The notes: generated by a model not told the origin, from the sequence alone. 64,000 nucleotides of DNA from Hermatobates lingyangjiaoensis (GCA_026182355.1 JAPFBL010001617.1:1922001-1986000), one strand, 5' to 3'. Positions 24,591 through 37,414 are shown, numbered from the stretch's first letter. Numbers and translations are program-made.

Positions 24591-27500
24591 ATAAATCAGT
24601 TGACTCATAGAACATAGTCAACAATACTTAACATACTTATGGTTTAGGAAATGTTTTCATCAACAGACACTTTATTGATAGTTGTACAAAAATACTGTAC
24701 TTGTGGTCAGTGTACTCGTATTGTTATTTATTATAATCTTTATAATTATACCTTCTATCTTTTACGTTGAACTAATGGTAATATTTCAACTAATTTCCAC
24801 AAAGTTTGTTTTATGGAAACCTATTGGTCGCAAACAGAAGGTTTCAATAAACATTCTGATAGAACTCCTTTATTCAATCTTTCTGAAATTCGGTTATTTT
24901 ATCAGGTTTCCTTGATTCAGAAACAGTATTAATTAATTGATCACATTAAGTTATATCATTTATTAACCTATAAAATTAATAAAAATTTCTATTTAAATAA
25001 TGCTTAAATTAAATACTTGAATATGCAAACATTTTTAGTGAATGCAACAAAAAGCTGCTCTAGATTGGGTAACCAGTTGTATCGGGGATTCAAGATAACG
25101 AAATGGTTGACAGGACAACAAGGTACCTTCATACTACCAGATTCTGTGTCAAGTTCTAATTAGTTCAGCAGAACTGTAAGAAGTAAAATTATTTCTGAGT
25201 AAACAAAGAGAATAACACTGCGTAAACACTGAGGTGGGAGGAGGTAAAGTAAATACATTATTGATTGACACTACAGAATTCACTTAGTGTTACTCGTATC
25301 ATCTCACACAGGATGAACATGTTCTTTATACATCGAAAACTCTCTTCTCTACTGACATGATACCGATCCATTTCATTGATCCATGAAGGCTTGATCAGAC
25401 GTCCTCAGTTGGGGAACATTAAACGTAGAAGTGACTTTGTCAATAAATAAACGATATGAGAGAAATATATTTTCGTATAAAGAAATACATTAGTACTTTT
25501 ATCTCAAATATATTTATACAATTTACGTAGTATACTATTGATAAAGCATAATAAAGTTTAGTCACTTTTTCGTCTCCACATCCAAAGATTTATTCTTATA
25601 TATATTTAATAGTAGTAACAATAACTACAGGTTATTTTATCTATATTTATCTTTATCTATATTTATTACTTTTTTTAAGCTTACTATTTAGTATCATGTC
25701 TAGTTTATTTTTTATTATTAGATATTTGTATACATTTTCGTATTTAATTCATTAGCTGTGCAGTCCGTAATTGTGTGGTATTTACTCACACTGGGGTAAA
25801 TGGATAATATAATAACATTTCATTTTATTTCATATAATTCCAGTTTATTTTTTTAACTTTTAATTTGTAATTTTTGTTATAGATGTTTACCTAACAATGA
25901 ACAAAAGACCACTAGTAAACACTTTCAAGCAAAATTTAACTTGATAAACTAGAAGCAAATCTATTGAAGTCCTCTATCCTCACACTTAATTATGAATCGG
26001 TTTAAAAGTTAGATTTTGCATGAAGCAAAATGTCTAATGTTGAAAGATTTAAAACTATAAAAGTTTATAAATGGTTGGGGCAATTTAATTTTTTCTTTTG
26101 CAACTCTAATGCACTAAGAGAGTAGTCATTTTCTTTGAACTATGAGTCAATTTCAGTAATGATAGATTAGAACATCAATTTAATTCATTCTTGATTCAGC
26201 TAATCGACTTTAACATTCATTGTGGGGGGGATTAGAGAGTTTGCAAACTAATTGACTTTAAAAATGGAAATACCGAATTTTAATTGTTGTCTCAAGAAGT
26301 ATACGACGAAGTTTTATTTGACTTGAAAGAAACAGTTTTAAAATGTAATAGTTGTTTTTTATTGAAATCAATGAAATCTAAGTAGTAGCCGTTGTTGATA
26401 AGTCTCAGAGTTTGTAAATTAAGGAAATCATAGAAATTTAAGAGTTAAGACTTTACTTGGCCTCTGTCTGGTGAATTGAGGGTGCCTTAATTATGCAAGC
26501 CTACTACATCAATACCACTTCGTTTCGGCTTTCTTATGTGTCCTATGAATAAAATGGAAGTGGAGGTAATGAAGGAGTGGGGTGGATGATTAAGGTAGAG
26601 GGAGGTAGAGGAGTTGGAAGAGATGTGACTCGACGGCAGACTGGTCGATGCCGCCCCGCTCGACCCGCCCCTAGATATAAACCTCGTCTTGTTCCTTTTT
26701 TATATAAATGTCACTGCAGCTCGATATCACCCTTTTCACCTCTCCCACCACTTTACCCATCTGCTCCTTTCCGAATTTCCTTATAATGCAATCAATTACT
26801 CCACAACCATAAAAAAGTCAAAAATCGACATTTATAGATTTTATGGTAGTAACAAATGTTTCGTTTAGTTACCTCGATTATTTCTAACTCATTTTCCATA
26901 TTCAATATATATAATATATACATTTGTATAAGATAAAATTTCTATTTCATGAATTGCAGACCGATTTAACATTTTAAAAGGAAATGTTACTCATTAATAT
27001 TACAATATCAACTACAAAATTAAAAAATTGAAATTTTAATATACCACATAACATATACGATTAAAATAAGACATGATAAAAGTAAATCATAAAAAAATAT
27101 TGTAATATTCTGTAGAAAACTGAAATAAAAATCTGCCTAATGTCAGCAATACAAATCCAATAACCTGCCGTCACTCAGAGCTAAAAGAGGGATGTTTACA
27201 GAAGTAAACAAAATATAAAAGAAATTGAGTTCACTGTTTCATCTTCCTTCTCCCTTAAAATGATAGCAGACTACTTCTTGAACACTAGAATTGTCTATGA
27301 ACCTCTAGAGTCGAGATTTATCTAGTGAATTATTGAGGACACTCTCCATGAATTTGAAGTAACCCTATAAATATTTTTTATTTCTTTCAGACCTAGATAT
27401 ATTCAAACTATTACTATTTCGAGAATTTTCAAATTCCTTTGTTTTGTCTTGCACGAAATTCCGAGGCTGGCTAAGAGTTCGGAAGTACTATTCCTGACAT

Positions 27501-27880
27501 CGTAAGTAGATTATCGTAAATACTCGTAGATATTGTGGAGAGAACTCTGTTATACCATACACGCAAATTGTTATTTCGTGTTAAATTATTATATGATAGA
27601 TTGATTAATAAGAATACCTAGAGTGAAAACAATGTAATGAAGTACTAAATAAAACAAAAACAGTAGCTAATGACAACGGATATAATTAAACCTTAATAAA
27701 TAAAACGGTAAAAAATAAAAAAGGGAATAATAACATGAACACTAATACTAATTGTAATAAAGATGTGTAAATAACTAACATAGGAGAAGTTAGTCAAAAA
27801 AATTGGCTAAATTTCTAAAAGTATACAATATAAAGGTAGGTTTCAAACTGATAATTCGATCAAGTAAATAATAGATAAAC
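24591..27880. other. Long AT-rich stretch without a recognised gene
   Basis: Neither strand carries a supported ORF, splice-linked exon set or known element. The short hydrophobic frame at 24682-24915 looks composition-driven. A GC-richer island at about 26550-26790 contains GA-rich and CT-rich runs, and an unsupported 69-codon frame. Confidence 0.5.
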
Positions 27881-28082
27881 CAAATAATGGATAATAAAAC
27901 TAATAAATATGATAAGCGAAATATATAAACTAAAATATAAAGATTGTAACATGTATATAAAGGCAAACTGAAAGAACATTAAAACAATACTTTAAAGAAC
28001 ACCGTAAAGATTACATTAATAATTCAAATAAATCAAACTGCAATAACCACTTAAACAATGTCATGAACCAAGACTAATATAT
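27881..28082 (+). pseudogene. Second Penelope-like GIY-YIG remnant
   Basis: The plus strand reads IYKLKYKDCN, then, after a shift, an EHRKDYINNSNKSNCNNHLN block that parallels the one at 17845-17990. It is heavily decayed and ends in AT microsatellite DNA. Confidence 0.6.
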
Positions 28083-28109
28083 ATATAGTATATATCAGTA
28101 TATATCAAG

Positions 28110-28140
<31 letters not shown>

Positions 28141-28141
28141 G
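28078..28141. repeat. TA-rich microsatellite
   Basis: Runs of TA, interrupted at 28089-28115 and then continuous to 28141. Confidence 0.9.
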
Positions 28142-28269
28142 TTCAATATAAAAATAAAATAGAGAAATAGAAGATAACCAATTAAGTAATTTTTTTAAAA
28201 AAAGGGCTAGGAAAAAGATAAATATAAAACGAACTCAACTGAATCAGAGAATCTAGACCTAATATAACA

Positions 28270-29700
28270 GATAGACGTCTGATATAAGTAGAAGAATTTA
28301 ATATAATTAATTTATAATTATAAAAATAATAGGAATATGACAATAATTAATTTAAAGAAAAAATGAAAAAATAAGGAAATGATAATGAAAATATAGGATA
28401 CATAGCAATTGTTACAAAGCTATTATTCCCAGATCTCAACTTTGTATCATTTCAAGATATATTTCGAGATTTTCGTAAACTAGTGATAAAGATTTTGTCG
28501 ATTTATAATTCATTTTTATCTATGATTGTATGTTATTTTCCTACAGTCAATTAATTAGAAAACGATTCTTGAAGTTATTTTGATATGTTCGCCTGCTATT
28601 CTCAAAAGTAAACATGTAAACCATGAATAAATCATTCTGGTCATAGATCTAAAAAAACTGAATTCTTAATTACATTTGCTTCATGATTTGTCCTAGAGAC
28701 AACATGTATTCATTACAATAATTTATACTTCCATATCTTCGTTAGTATAAATACGTGTCAATTCATTATCTACTGATATAGTATATAACCGATATAATTA
28801 GATAATGACGATAATGATGAATTCTCTGATTTTTAAAAAGGCTATGTCAAATGTTAATATAATTGAACTAATATTTGTCCTAAATTATGGATCGTATTTC
28901 CAACGAAATATAACAGTGTAAATATAGTATATATTTATATATATATAGGATATATATTAAGCTATATATATTAAAATAATGACGCTCATGAAATGTAGAT
29001 TTTCAAAGATAAATTCAAAATAGAATTAATTAATTAAATAATAAGGACATATGAGGCAAAAAGATTATTTAATATTATTTATTCAAGGAACTTCAAAATT
29101 CATCTAATCAAAATCATTAGACAGCTTTTAAATAGATGCAAACACGATTAGTAATCGATCTGTTGATATCAGTAGTAGGATATACTATTTAAGCTACTAA
29201 TAAAACTTAAAATACAATTGGACGGACTTGACAATGACAATGTAGATTTTCAAAGAATAAAATCAGAAAAGAATACATCTGAAATTAATAATAAGGAATA
29301 TAGGCATACATAGCATTATTTGTTCAATAGTTATTTATTCCCAGGATCCTTCAACAGTTTTCAGTCCTACTCGAAGATGCATATTTGCGAGACTAGTTTC
29401 GTGCGAAACTAGTGGATGGCCACAACACCGATTCTTAGTCGGACTTTGATAATAATATGTTGTTATCCTATGACTTGTATGGCTGTATTTGTCCGTACAG
29501 TCCATTGCAACTTGAGGACAAACGATATCATTGAGAGTTCATTTTGATTGTTCTCTGGTCCTGCTTTATTCTTCAAAAGTAAACATGTAAACCACTGAAG
29601 TAAATCATTCTGGTCATAAGAAGATCTAAAAAAACTGAATTCTTAAATATTACATTTGCTTCATGATTTGTCCTAAGAGACAAATATCCATAGTGAATTC
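28270..29700. repeat. Diverged direct duplication
   Basis: About 28590-28700 and 29563-29695 share AAGTAAACATGTAAACCA, ATCATTCTGGTCATA and TTTGCTTCATGATTTGTCCT in the same order. Looser similarity also holds between 28340-28440 and 29230-29345. It is probably two copies of one element's 3' region near the Penelope remnant. No coding capacity. Confidence 0.65.
29392..29413. repeat. 22-bp perfect palindrome
   Basis: Arms ACTAGTTTCG and CGAAACTAGT surround TG. An upstream CGAAGATG segment gives it a distant likeness to the Penelope-associated motif. Confidence 0.7.
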
Positions 29701-30006
29701 ATATTAACAAAAATAATATGTTACACTAACTTCCATAAGTTATCATATAGTCTGGCTTTTATGTTCATACTAAAGTACCAATAACCTGTTGGGTCATCCA
29801 ACACCTTTCTTTTTATTGCAATCAAGTTCACATAAATGCATATTAACTCTAGACTAATTCATTTCAAATAAAGTGGATAATGAACATATTTTTAAGAGTG
29901 TTCTCGTTATTTTCATTTTTTGTACAATATGAATTTTGCAAAAAAACATTAATGCATTCTAGATGTTGACCCTACTAACAGCAATATGTAGATGGTTCTT
30001 TGAGAC

Positions 30007-30470
30007 TTATGAATAGTCATGGCAAATGCTAACAGAATTGGAAATTGAATCTTTAAAAAAGGAATGTTTCCTCTTCAGATAAAACGATTTAAATCTCGGA
30101 ATTAAAACTATTTCCCCTTGACACCATGATGCGATAATTTTATAAACAATGACATTATCATAAAGATCCTCAGTTATTAGTCTTGCTCCATTACATAAGC
30201 TCGGTGGATCAATGTTTCTCATACATACACAAGACAAGAGCATCCTTTTTCTGTTCTAGCATTACCTGGAGAAATCCAGACAAACTCTAGTGAGTCAAGA
30301 AATTCATGAGGGTAATGTGTGGGTTCTGTTCCTACCGAGTTGTATGACAGATATTGCTTAATTCCTCCTGGAAATTATTCAATGAACCTATGATTAATTT
30401 CACTGTGTGTCTCGTTAAATGAAAGTTATATAGAAGTATCTATGAAAAATATTTGTTGGTTGGCGAATGA
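30007..30470 (-). pseudogene. Helitron helicase fragment
   Basis: The minus strand from about 30400 reads FPGGIKQYLS and HYPHEFLDSLE, then the open frame 30243-30007 with MRNIDPPSLCNGARLITEDL and CQGEIVLIPR. These are the consecutive blocks just before motif VI of Helitron Pif1-type helicase (usual form LRNLNPPKLCNGTRL). It ends before the NKSQGQ motif, so it is truncated. It overlaps the 19355-19736 remnant only partly and represents a different insertion. Confidence 0.8.
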
Positions 30471-30675
30471 AGAGTAAATGTATTCAAAACACTAAACAAC
30501 ATTATATGCAAGGATAAACATGTCTTCAGGCAGTAATAATCTCTTTATTTATATTCCAATTGCCAATGCAATTAGTCCTGAACTCCTTCATTTAGAGAGA
30601 ATTTGTTTTATTAAGAACTTTTCTGTACCTTCTGATGTATCTGGAGCCCTACTCTATTATTTTTATGGAAATAGA

Positions 30676-30738
30676 TATATCAAGAGAAGAAGATAGAGGC
30701 ATTATCAAGAGAAGAATATATCAAGAGAAGAAGATAGA
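30676..30738. repeat. Short tandem repeat
   Basis: ATATCAAGAGAAGAAGATAG occurs at the start and end, with a partial copy (ATCAAGAGAAGAA) between them. Confidence 0.8.
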
Positions 30739-31008
30739 TGACAGTGCTTTTTTTGAATAGAGGCATAATTTTTTTGCTGCTAATATTTTACTTATATTAA
30801 TATGATAATTTCTAAAACTTCAGTTAACTATAATAAATATCATTTATTTATTGATATATTAAATAAGTATTTCATATTCTCGTCGATTATTCATTAATTT
30901 TCTCTTTTGAAATTTATTATAATTAAATCATTATAATTTAGGTCTAATAATATTTATTTGATTATTGGACATCATTTCTATCAGGTTTTGGAAGGTGCCT
31001 TCGCCAGA

Positions 31009-31095
31009 GCCCTCGTGGCACAATCGAATAGCGCGGGTTTGGACCTCCAGCTTACTCGAATTCTTACGACGTGGGTTCGATTCCCACAAAAATGC
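31009..31095 (+). repeat. tRNA-like sequence, probable SINE head or tRNA pseudogene
   Basis: An A-box-like TGGCACAATCGAATAGCG at 31016-31033 and a perfect B-box GGGTTCGATTCCC at 31073-31085 are spaced as in a tRNA gene. The would-be acceptor strands (GCCCTCG and CAAAAATGC) do not pair, so this is not an intact tRNA. A tRNA-derived SINE promoter is the best reading; the 3' part has no visible A tail beyond AATAAAAAAG near 31160. Confidence 0.6.
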
Positions 31096-31315
31096 TATAA
31101 CTTTATTCTACTGATAATAAAATCGCTTGCTTTCGACGGTTTCAAGCAAGCAAGACAATAAAAAAGATATTGAAATTAATTCACTGAAAATGTTGACAGG
31201 GATAGTTTCAATTGTAGTTTCTTGGTATTAAGATACGGAAGCAGTTTCTTTATGGCCCAATATTTTGATAATATAGTATTCTTAACATGATTCAAGATAT
31301 ATATATATATATACA

Positions 31316-32258
31316 TACGAGGGTCGTCCAGAAAATAAGTTCCGTTTTGGTCTGTAGGGCGGTAGGAGTGGTTTTTGCCAAATCCGGCAACACCGCTCGA
31401 AAGAGGAGAGGTGGGGGAATAGAATGAGAGGTGGGGGACCTCAGTCGGTCAATTACCAACGTCAGGGCAGGTAGTTGAAATGGAGCCCTCCATGTCACGT
31501 CCCGCCACCTCGATCCCGTTCCCTCTCGAGTTGTTTTGCGCGGAGTGATTCAATTTCTTTATGCACAGGGTTTCAAATCAGTTCAAATTCACGAACAGCT
31601 CATTTCTGTTCATGGAGAAGGTGTAATGAGTGAATCAATGGTGAGGAGATGGGTACGTGAATTTAAGGCGGGAAGACATTCAGCTCTCTAGGGACCCACC
31701 GGGCGGAAACTTTCCGAAAGTCAAGTTTTTCCGACACGATCTCATGGATGAGGGATCGTGAGATGTCTGGGAAACTCAGGTGGAGTTCATCCAGGGTTGA
31801 ACGACGATCTTTGCGAATTGCATTGTCGATTTCTGCGACAATTTCGTCCGTCACAACTGAGGGTCTGCCTCTCCCACTTTCATCCTCAAGTGAATGTCTT
31901 CCCGCCTTAAATTCACGTACCCATCTCCTCACCATTGATTCACTCATTACACCTTCTCCATGAACAGAAATGAGCTGTTCGTGAATTTGAACTGATTTGA
32001 AACCCTGTGCATAAAGAAATTGAATCACTCCGCGCAAAACAACTCGAGAGGGAACGGGCATCGAGGTGGCGGGACGTGACATGGAGGGCTCCGTTTCAAC
32101 TACCTGCCCTGACGTTGGTAATTGACCGACTGAGGTCCCCAACCTCTCATTCTATTCCCCCACCTCTCCTCTTTCGAGCGGTGTTGCCGGATTTGGCAAA
32201 AACCACTTCTACCGCCCTACAGACCAAAACGGAACTTATTTTCTGGACGACCCTCGTA
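31316..32258. mobile_element. Fold-back mariner-like element
   Basis: Both ends carry TACGAGGGTCGTCCAGAAAA (right end inverted), with TA at each border as in mariner insertion. The similarity continues for about 360 bp: the left arm (31316-31680) repeats, inverted, the right arm (31896-32258). The arms therefore hold not only the terminal repeat but also the start of the transposase gene. The catalytic part of the gene and the true 3' end are absent, so this is a non-autonomous fold-back derivative. Confidence 0.85.
31663..32142 (-). pseudogene. Mariner transposase N-terminal DNA-binding domain, truncated
   Basis: The minus frame reads IQFLYAQGFKSVQIHEQLIS, then SMVRRWVREFKAGR, the GRGRPS linker, and ISRSLIHEIVSEKLDFRKVS followed by RWVPREL. 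These are the two helix-turn-helix domains that bind the terminal repeat, joined by the GRPS-type motif and ending at the WVP block just before the catalytic domain. The DDD catalytic domain is missing. The family start is probably the Met within MSRPATS rather than the first Met. A second, shorter inverted copy of the first HTH lies on the plus strand at about 31545-31682. Confidence 0.85.
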
Positions 32259-32548
32259 GTAAGTATATTTAGCAAAATAAAAATCATTTAAAAGTAAAAA
32301 AAAAAACATTTATTTTATCATATAAATAAATAAATTCAAGTATTATACACAATGAATCATATTTAAAACAAACAAAACATGTAAACTGAAATATTCAATT
32401 TATTTACTTCACATAAAATAACATTAATGAAAGTGATGTGTCTTTATAATATTACCTTAGAACATTCGTATTTTATCTGACAGTTGTGTTCAAGTTTGTT
32501 TCTAAAATTATTGATTTTTAACCTCTAATGCAGTAGTTTGTCATATAA

Positions 32549-32905
32549 TTGTTACATTTATATATAATACATTTTCACTACTGTCATGGGCGAGCACGTA
32601 AGCGACTGGCTACCCTGGATCCATGCCTTTACTTTATTACCATTGTTTATATTATTCTATATGCAGTCAGTATCAGTCAGATAATTTATATTATCTGTGC
32701 TACTGTCATGGGCGAGTACGCAAGCCAGAGAACTACCCTGGCTCCATGTCTGTAGTTTATTACCAGTGTTTAATTTACGCAAATATTAAATTAAAAAACA
32801 ATTTTTTTTTACATTTATAGATAATACATTAGCATTACTGTCATCGGCGAGCACGCAAGACACTTGCTACCCTGGCTCCCATTTTTGGAATATAGTGATA
32901 ATTTC
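32549..32905 (-). repeat. Tandem ~130-bp repeats with tRNA A-box-like core, 3 copies
   Basis: Three units each hold GGCGAGCACG or GGCGAGTACG, then a CTACCCTGG segment. Read on the minus strand each looks like the front of a tRNA (close to GGGTAGCCAGTGGC). No B-box is visible. The downstream flank (32906-33010) is shared with the second array at 36016-36490. Confidence 0.75.
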
Positions 32906-34862
32906 CTTTTATTTAACATTATTCAGTTAATAAATAATATATATTTAATTTCAGGTTTCTATCTCCACGGGTGAAATGGGTGAACAAACAAACAAACTCA
33001 GGAACTTTATGTATAGAGATAGATAGATAGATAAGATTGTCTGGTAGTTTATGGTATAAAACTACCGCAAACTTTTGTCGTAATAACCAGTATTCCAAAT
33101 AACGCATTGCTTCTTTTACTCTTACACTCTCAGGTCCTTACACCTTTAAATATTTTTTTCATTTTCGATGAGTGATTTTTTTTAATGAATCTTACTGAGT
33201 TTTAACTAATATCAAATACAGAATACTATCTACATTTCATATTTTTCCTATAATGTTTTAAATACGATACAAAGATTTATAAAATCTTTGAAACATAATT
33301 CGGGCACTAAAATGTATTCATAACTCAAAAAACAATCTATTGACCGTTATGTTTCCTACATATCTGAAATTACCATCCGATTACCAAAATGAAATTTATT
33401 TAGTTTTCAGGAGCCTTATATGAACCTCATAATTATCTACAACCCCCACATCATATTTATTTTTTGCAAAGATATCTGAATTTACTTAAAATTTTATCTT
33501 TTTTCTGGATTTAAACGTCATAATTTTTAAATAATCCAATGCTTTTCTTCAGTGTAATTTAATTGAAATGTTTGAGACATTTCTTTACACTCTCAACATT
33601 TTGAGGTTTATAATAATATAATTATCTCAACGATAATAATATTATCATTATCTTCTAGTTGTAGAATGTCTAAATTTCGTCATGTTAAAATCGAAATTTT
33701 TTTAGAAAATATTATCCCAATTGTATATCATATGAAATATTTTTGTTTTACATTATATACATTTTTATAACTTGTTTTATTTTATAAATCATTGATTTTT
33801 ACTTTGATTAGTTTTATCTTTGATCTACTCTCACAAATTTTCGAAACTTTGATTTAGTCGAATTAGTGATGTACATAATCGTTGTGTGATATTTCTTGGA
33901 AATTAATCTCATTAATTTATCTGTTTCTGATCAATTTTAAGGTTTCTTATTACTCAAAAATTAGCTGGAGAAAACTACTCTGGATGACCCCTCAACTTAG
34001 AAATATTTAACCTTCCTGAGGCTGAGAAATATTCAACTGAATTCAGCCTTCCTGTCTCTTGAAAAGTCAGTAAATTATTCAGTTATGTAGTCGACCTATA
34101 TAATTCTATGAAGCTGGTAACTTATTTTCTTCTGTATTTTTATAGCATCAAGCAAATACTGTTCGAACAAATTTATCAATTAAAATATAATTTCTTTCCC
34201 ATTGAATCACTTTAATATAAGTTCTTTTAGAATTTGTTTTAAGTTTTACTCTCCTTAGTATTTAACTTTGCAGTAAGTTTCTTAATTATTTTGATTAATT
34301 CTAGAATTGAACTTTAAGTTTTTATTCTTTCTAAAATACCCATCTTTCAAATGAATTTTAATTATAACTCAAAGACCGAGGAAAAACATATTGTGTTAAC
34401 GTAACAGATACAGTATTATATTGTCTTTTCTTGGCTAATGTTTCCGTACTTTATTAATTGTTCTAACAAAAAAGAATTCATAATGATGGCTTCAATCTTA
34501 AGACACAGATGTAAAAACATGTATGGTTTTCTCTGATGTAATCTAATTGATTTAACTCTGATTAGCTTCTGACTGTATTCATCTTCATCTGGTCCCAAGT
34601 GCTTGAGCTTACGTCATTTTTTTCTGCTAATTTTGAGCAAAGGTATATGTATAATCTGCATTTCTTACTGAATGCATTGTAGACTGACTTCAAAAAGACA
34701 TTTTCTTCTTTTATATTACCAATTCACCTGTAAAATAAAAAAATACAATTTTAACAGGTTTAATACATACAATTAAAATAAAAACAATAAAAGCAAATCA
34801 TAAAAACCTTTGCATGCAAAAAGAAAAACCGCTTTTCACAGTCAATAGGATTAAATACTTTA
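32906..34862. other. No recognised gene
   Basis: The first ~105 bp match 36491-36600, as the flank of the tandem repeats. After that the sequence is AT-rich, with only short composition-driven frames. Confidence 0.5.
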
Positions 34863-35220
34863 ATGTAACTAAAGTATAGTGATCATGAAAAAAATCGATC
34901 GCAACATTTCATAAATTCAGAAAATGTTTTTCTAACGCTAAACAGTAAACTGTAGATAAATGAAATATTTGTCAAAAACAATCTATCTGAAATTAGTATA
35001 TCATGAAAAAAATATGAAGAAATTCTTATTACCGTACAAGGCGATATATCTCTAAAAACTGGGAACTCTCTACTAGTGGAATTTTATTCATTCTGATTTA
35101 GAATTTTGTTATCAAAACCCAGTCGAACAATTTTCTGAATTACAGTTTAATACAAGAAATTTAAAGATATTTTGAAGAGTTAATATCGTATGTAAGGACA
35201 ATATAACTTTTAAAACTATA
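34863..35220 (+). repeat. Diverged, internally deleted copy of the local repeat
   Basis: It starts with AACTAAAGTATAGTGATCAT and an AAAATCGATCGCAAC-like stretch, jumps to the TTCAGAAAATGTTTTTCTAACG block and continues to about 35090 in family order. Confidence 0.65.
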
Positions 35221-35286
35221 AAAAACGCCAAACAGTCATTTAAGATGCTCTCCAGGGTTCTGTAGCAGGATTGCTAATCTTGAACT

Positions 35287-36015
35287 CTTTCAAGTTTCGT
35301 AACATGAAATTTATTACTGCTACTAGATCGTAGCATCATTGGTGCTCCTACTTTAAGTTTTTACTCATGAGCAGACAGTCTAGGAGCAGTTACAGAGTAA
35401 AGAAATTTAGTTGGATAATGAACTGCTTCCTCATCACTAATCACTTTGTTTACTGACTTATAAGTTCTATCTTCGGCTTGATATAGCGTAAGAACTTGTT
35501 TGTTGAGTTTTCCTGGCTGTTCATTTGTAAGGGTTGAGAATTGCTCGCTCAAGAAGTCATTTATTCTGAATAGATAGTACATTTTGAACTGTGGGAAACA
35601 CCTTGTCAATAAGCTCAAATACGCAATATATTCATGTACGCAAATGAAATTAAAACCAACTAACAATACCTACTGGCTACGCCTTTATATTTTTAAAATA
35701 AACATGTCCTTGTAATTAGCCAAACACGAATTAAAAGTTCATAACTTCGCTTCTGCGTTGAATTTTCAATCCATTCAAAGCTTAGATTTTAATTTAGGCA
35801 TACTCAAATCTAGTATCAAAGTTTCAGCTTGCTATGTCTCATGGTAGCTGAGTTTACTAGTGACAAAATTTTACGAACAAACCGACAAACCGACAGACAA
35901 AAATTTTCTAAGGGTGGATTCGGTTTCTCTAATTAATGTATGAAACGTAAAGATAACTTGAAATGAGTCAGTTCCAAGCAATGTACAGACAAAACCTTTC
36001 TTTTATTTATACAGA
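35287..36015 (-). mobile_element. Helitron remnant with helicase fragment and 5' end
   Basis: On the minus strand it begins at 36015 with TCTGTATAAATAAAAG, next to a host T at 36016. It aligns with 19630-20422 over its whole length. The frame 35666-35361 reads FLSEQFSTLTNEQPGKLNKQ, then ISDEEAVHYPTKFL, the helicase region upstream of the blocks kept at 19355-19736. It stops before the helicase C-terminus. It is inserted in the tandem ~130-bp repeat. Confidence 0.78.
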
Positions 36016-36490
36016 TTTGCACTACTGACATCGGCGAGCACGCAAGCCACTGAGCTACTCTGGCTCCATGCATTTACTTTATTACCAGTGTTTATATTTC
36101 GCAAATTTTAAATAAAAAATATTTTATTTTGTTTCATTTATATATAATACATTTGCACTGCTGTCATCGGCGAGCACGAAAGCCACTGGCTACCCTGGCT
36201 TTATACCTTTACTTTATTACCACTGTTTTATTTCTGAAATTTTAAATTCAACATTTTTTTTGTTACATTTATTTATAACAAGTTTGTGCTACCGTCAGCT
36301 GAGAGTACGCAAGCCACTGGGCTACTCTGGTTCCATACCTTACTTTATTACCAATGTTTTATTACGCAAATATTAAATTTAATTTTTTTTTACATTTATA
36401 TATTTTTACATTTATTTTTCTTACAATAATGCATTTCCACTATTATCATCGGCGAGCATGCAAGCCACTGGTACTCTAGCTCAAATTTTT
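36016..36490 (-). repeat. Tandem ~130-bp repeats with tRNA A-box-like core, 4 copies
   Basis: Units start near 36016, 36137, 36270 and 36390, and each has CGGCGAGCACG or a close variant. The first unit, read on the minus strand, gives AGAGTAGCTCAGTGGCTTGC, a perfect tRNA-type A-box region. The array borders the Helitron 5' end. Confidence 0.78.
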
Positions 36491-37414
36491 TGAAATTAAC
36501 TAATAATTTCCTTTTATGTAACATTATTCAGGTAATAAATAATATATATTATAATTTCAGGTCTCTCAGTCCACAGAAAATGGGTAAACATAGCATACAC
36601 AAACCAGGTGATAGTTTGATTTCCCTCTTTCTCCTTATCAACTTGTTAATTAATAAATTGGATATCTGTTGCTCTTTGGTATTTTCTTTGTACTTTCGAT
36701 CTTTTTGCATCTGTTTTGGCCAAATAAGAGCACTTTGAAGAGGCGGTGAATCATAGAGTGAAATGTCCGTAATTTATAAGGCATGGAAGAAGGTAGCAGT
36801 ATTGTTAAATCTGTGTATGTTGGTTTCCGGGAAATATTAAATATGATATATATAATCACCTTAATTGAAGACTGATTTATATAATAAGATGATAACGAAC
36901 ACTAGCCATATCGTTATAAAGAACAAAAAAGTACCTTTCCCAAATTCCAATATTATCCAAAACACGTTGAGAACTATATTTCTGATTATGAAATATATTA
37001 AATGGTGCAGTATGTAGATTGATTGTAACACTTTTACTAGACAACCATATAACTAATCATCAGTTAGATCCAGATCAAAACATAGAGATATATCATAGAA
37101 ACAGTAAATTCTGAGAAATAACTGTTCCAGAAGCATAAATAAATAAATAAACTTCATATCTTATTTTTTTCCTTATACTCATTAACTCATTTCTCTTTTC
37201 TTACATGAAGGTATTCTTTCAAAATGCGATCAAAATTTTCATTAGACTAACTACTATTAAGAAATACTTGCTTTTTTTCTATTAATGTTTTGATTAAATA
37301 TTTCCCAGCATTCAACTCAGGGAGATGCAACCCAAGAATAAATATATGATGCAATCAATAAAGTATAATACAGAACTTAATATGAAGTATTACTTTATAC
37401 GTCATATATATATA
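36491..37414. other. Shared flank, then AT-rich sequence without a gene
   Basis: 36491-36600 matches 32906-33010 (for example AACATTATTCAGGTAATAAA). The rest shows nothing recognised. Confidence 0.5.

Noticed and set aside
26577..26786. 69-codon frame in a GC-richer island
   Set aside because: Low-complexity GA and CT runs explain the composition. There is no domain and no splice support.
31009..31095. Functional tRNA gene
   Set aside because: The acceptor strands do not pair and there is no proper anticodon stem, so a SINE head or pseudogene is more likely.
31748..32291. Plus-strand frames at 31748-31963 and 32007-32291
   Set aside because: They are antisense shadows of the mariner transposase and its terminal repeat.
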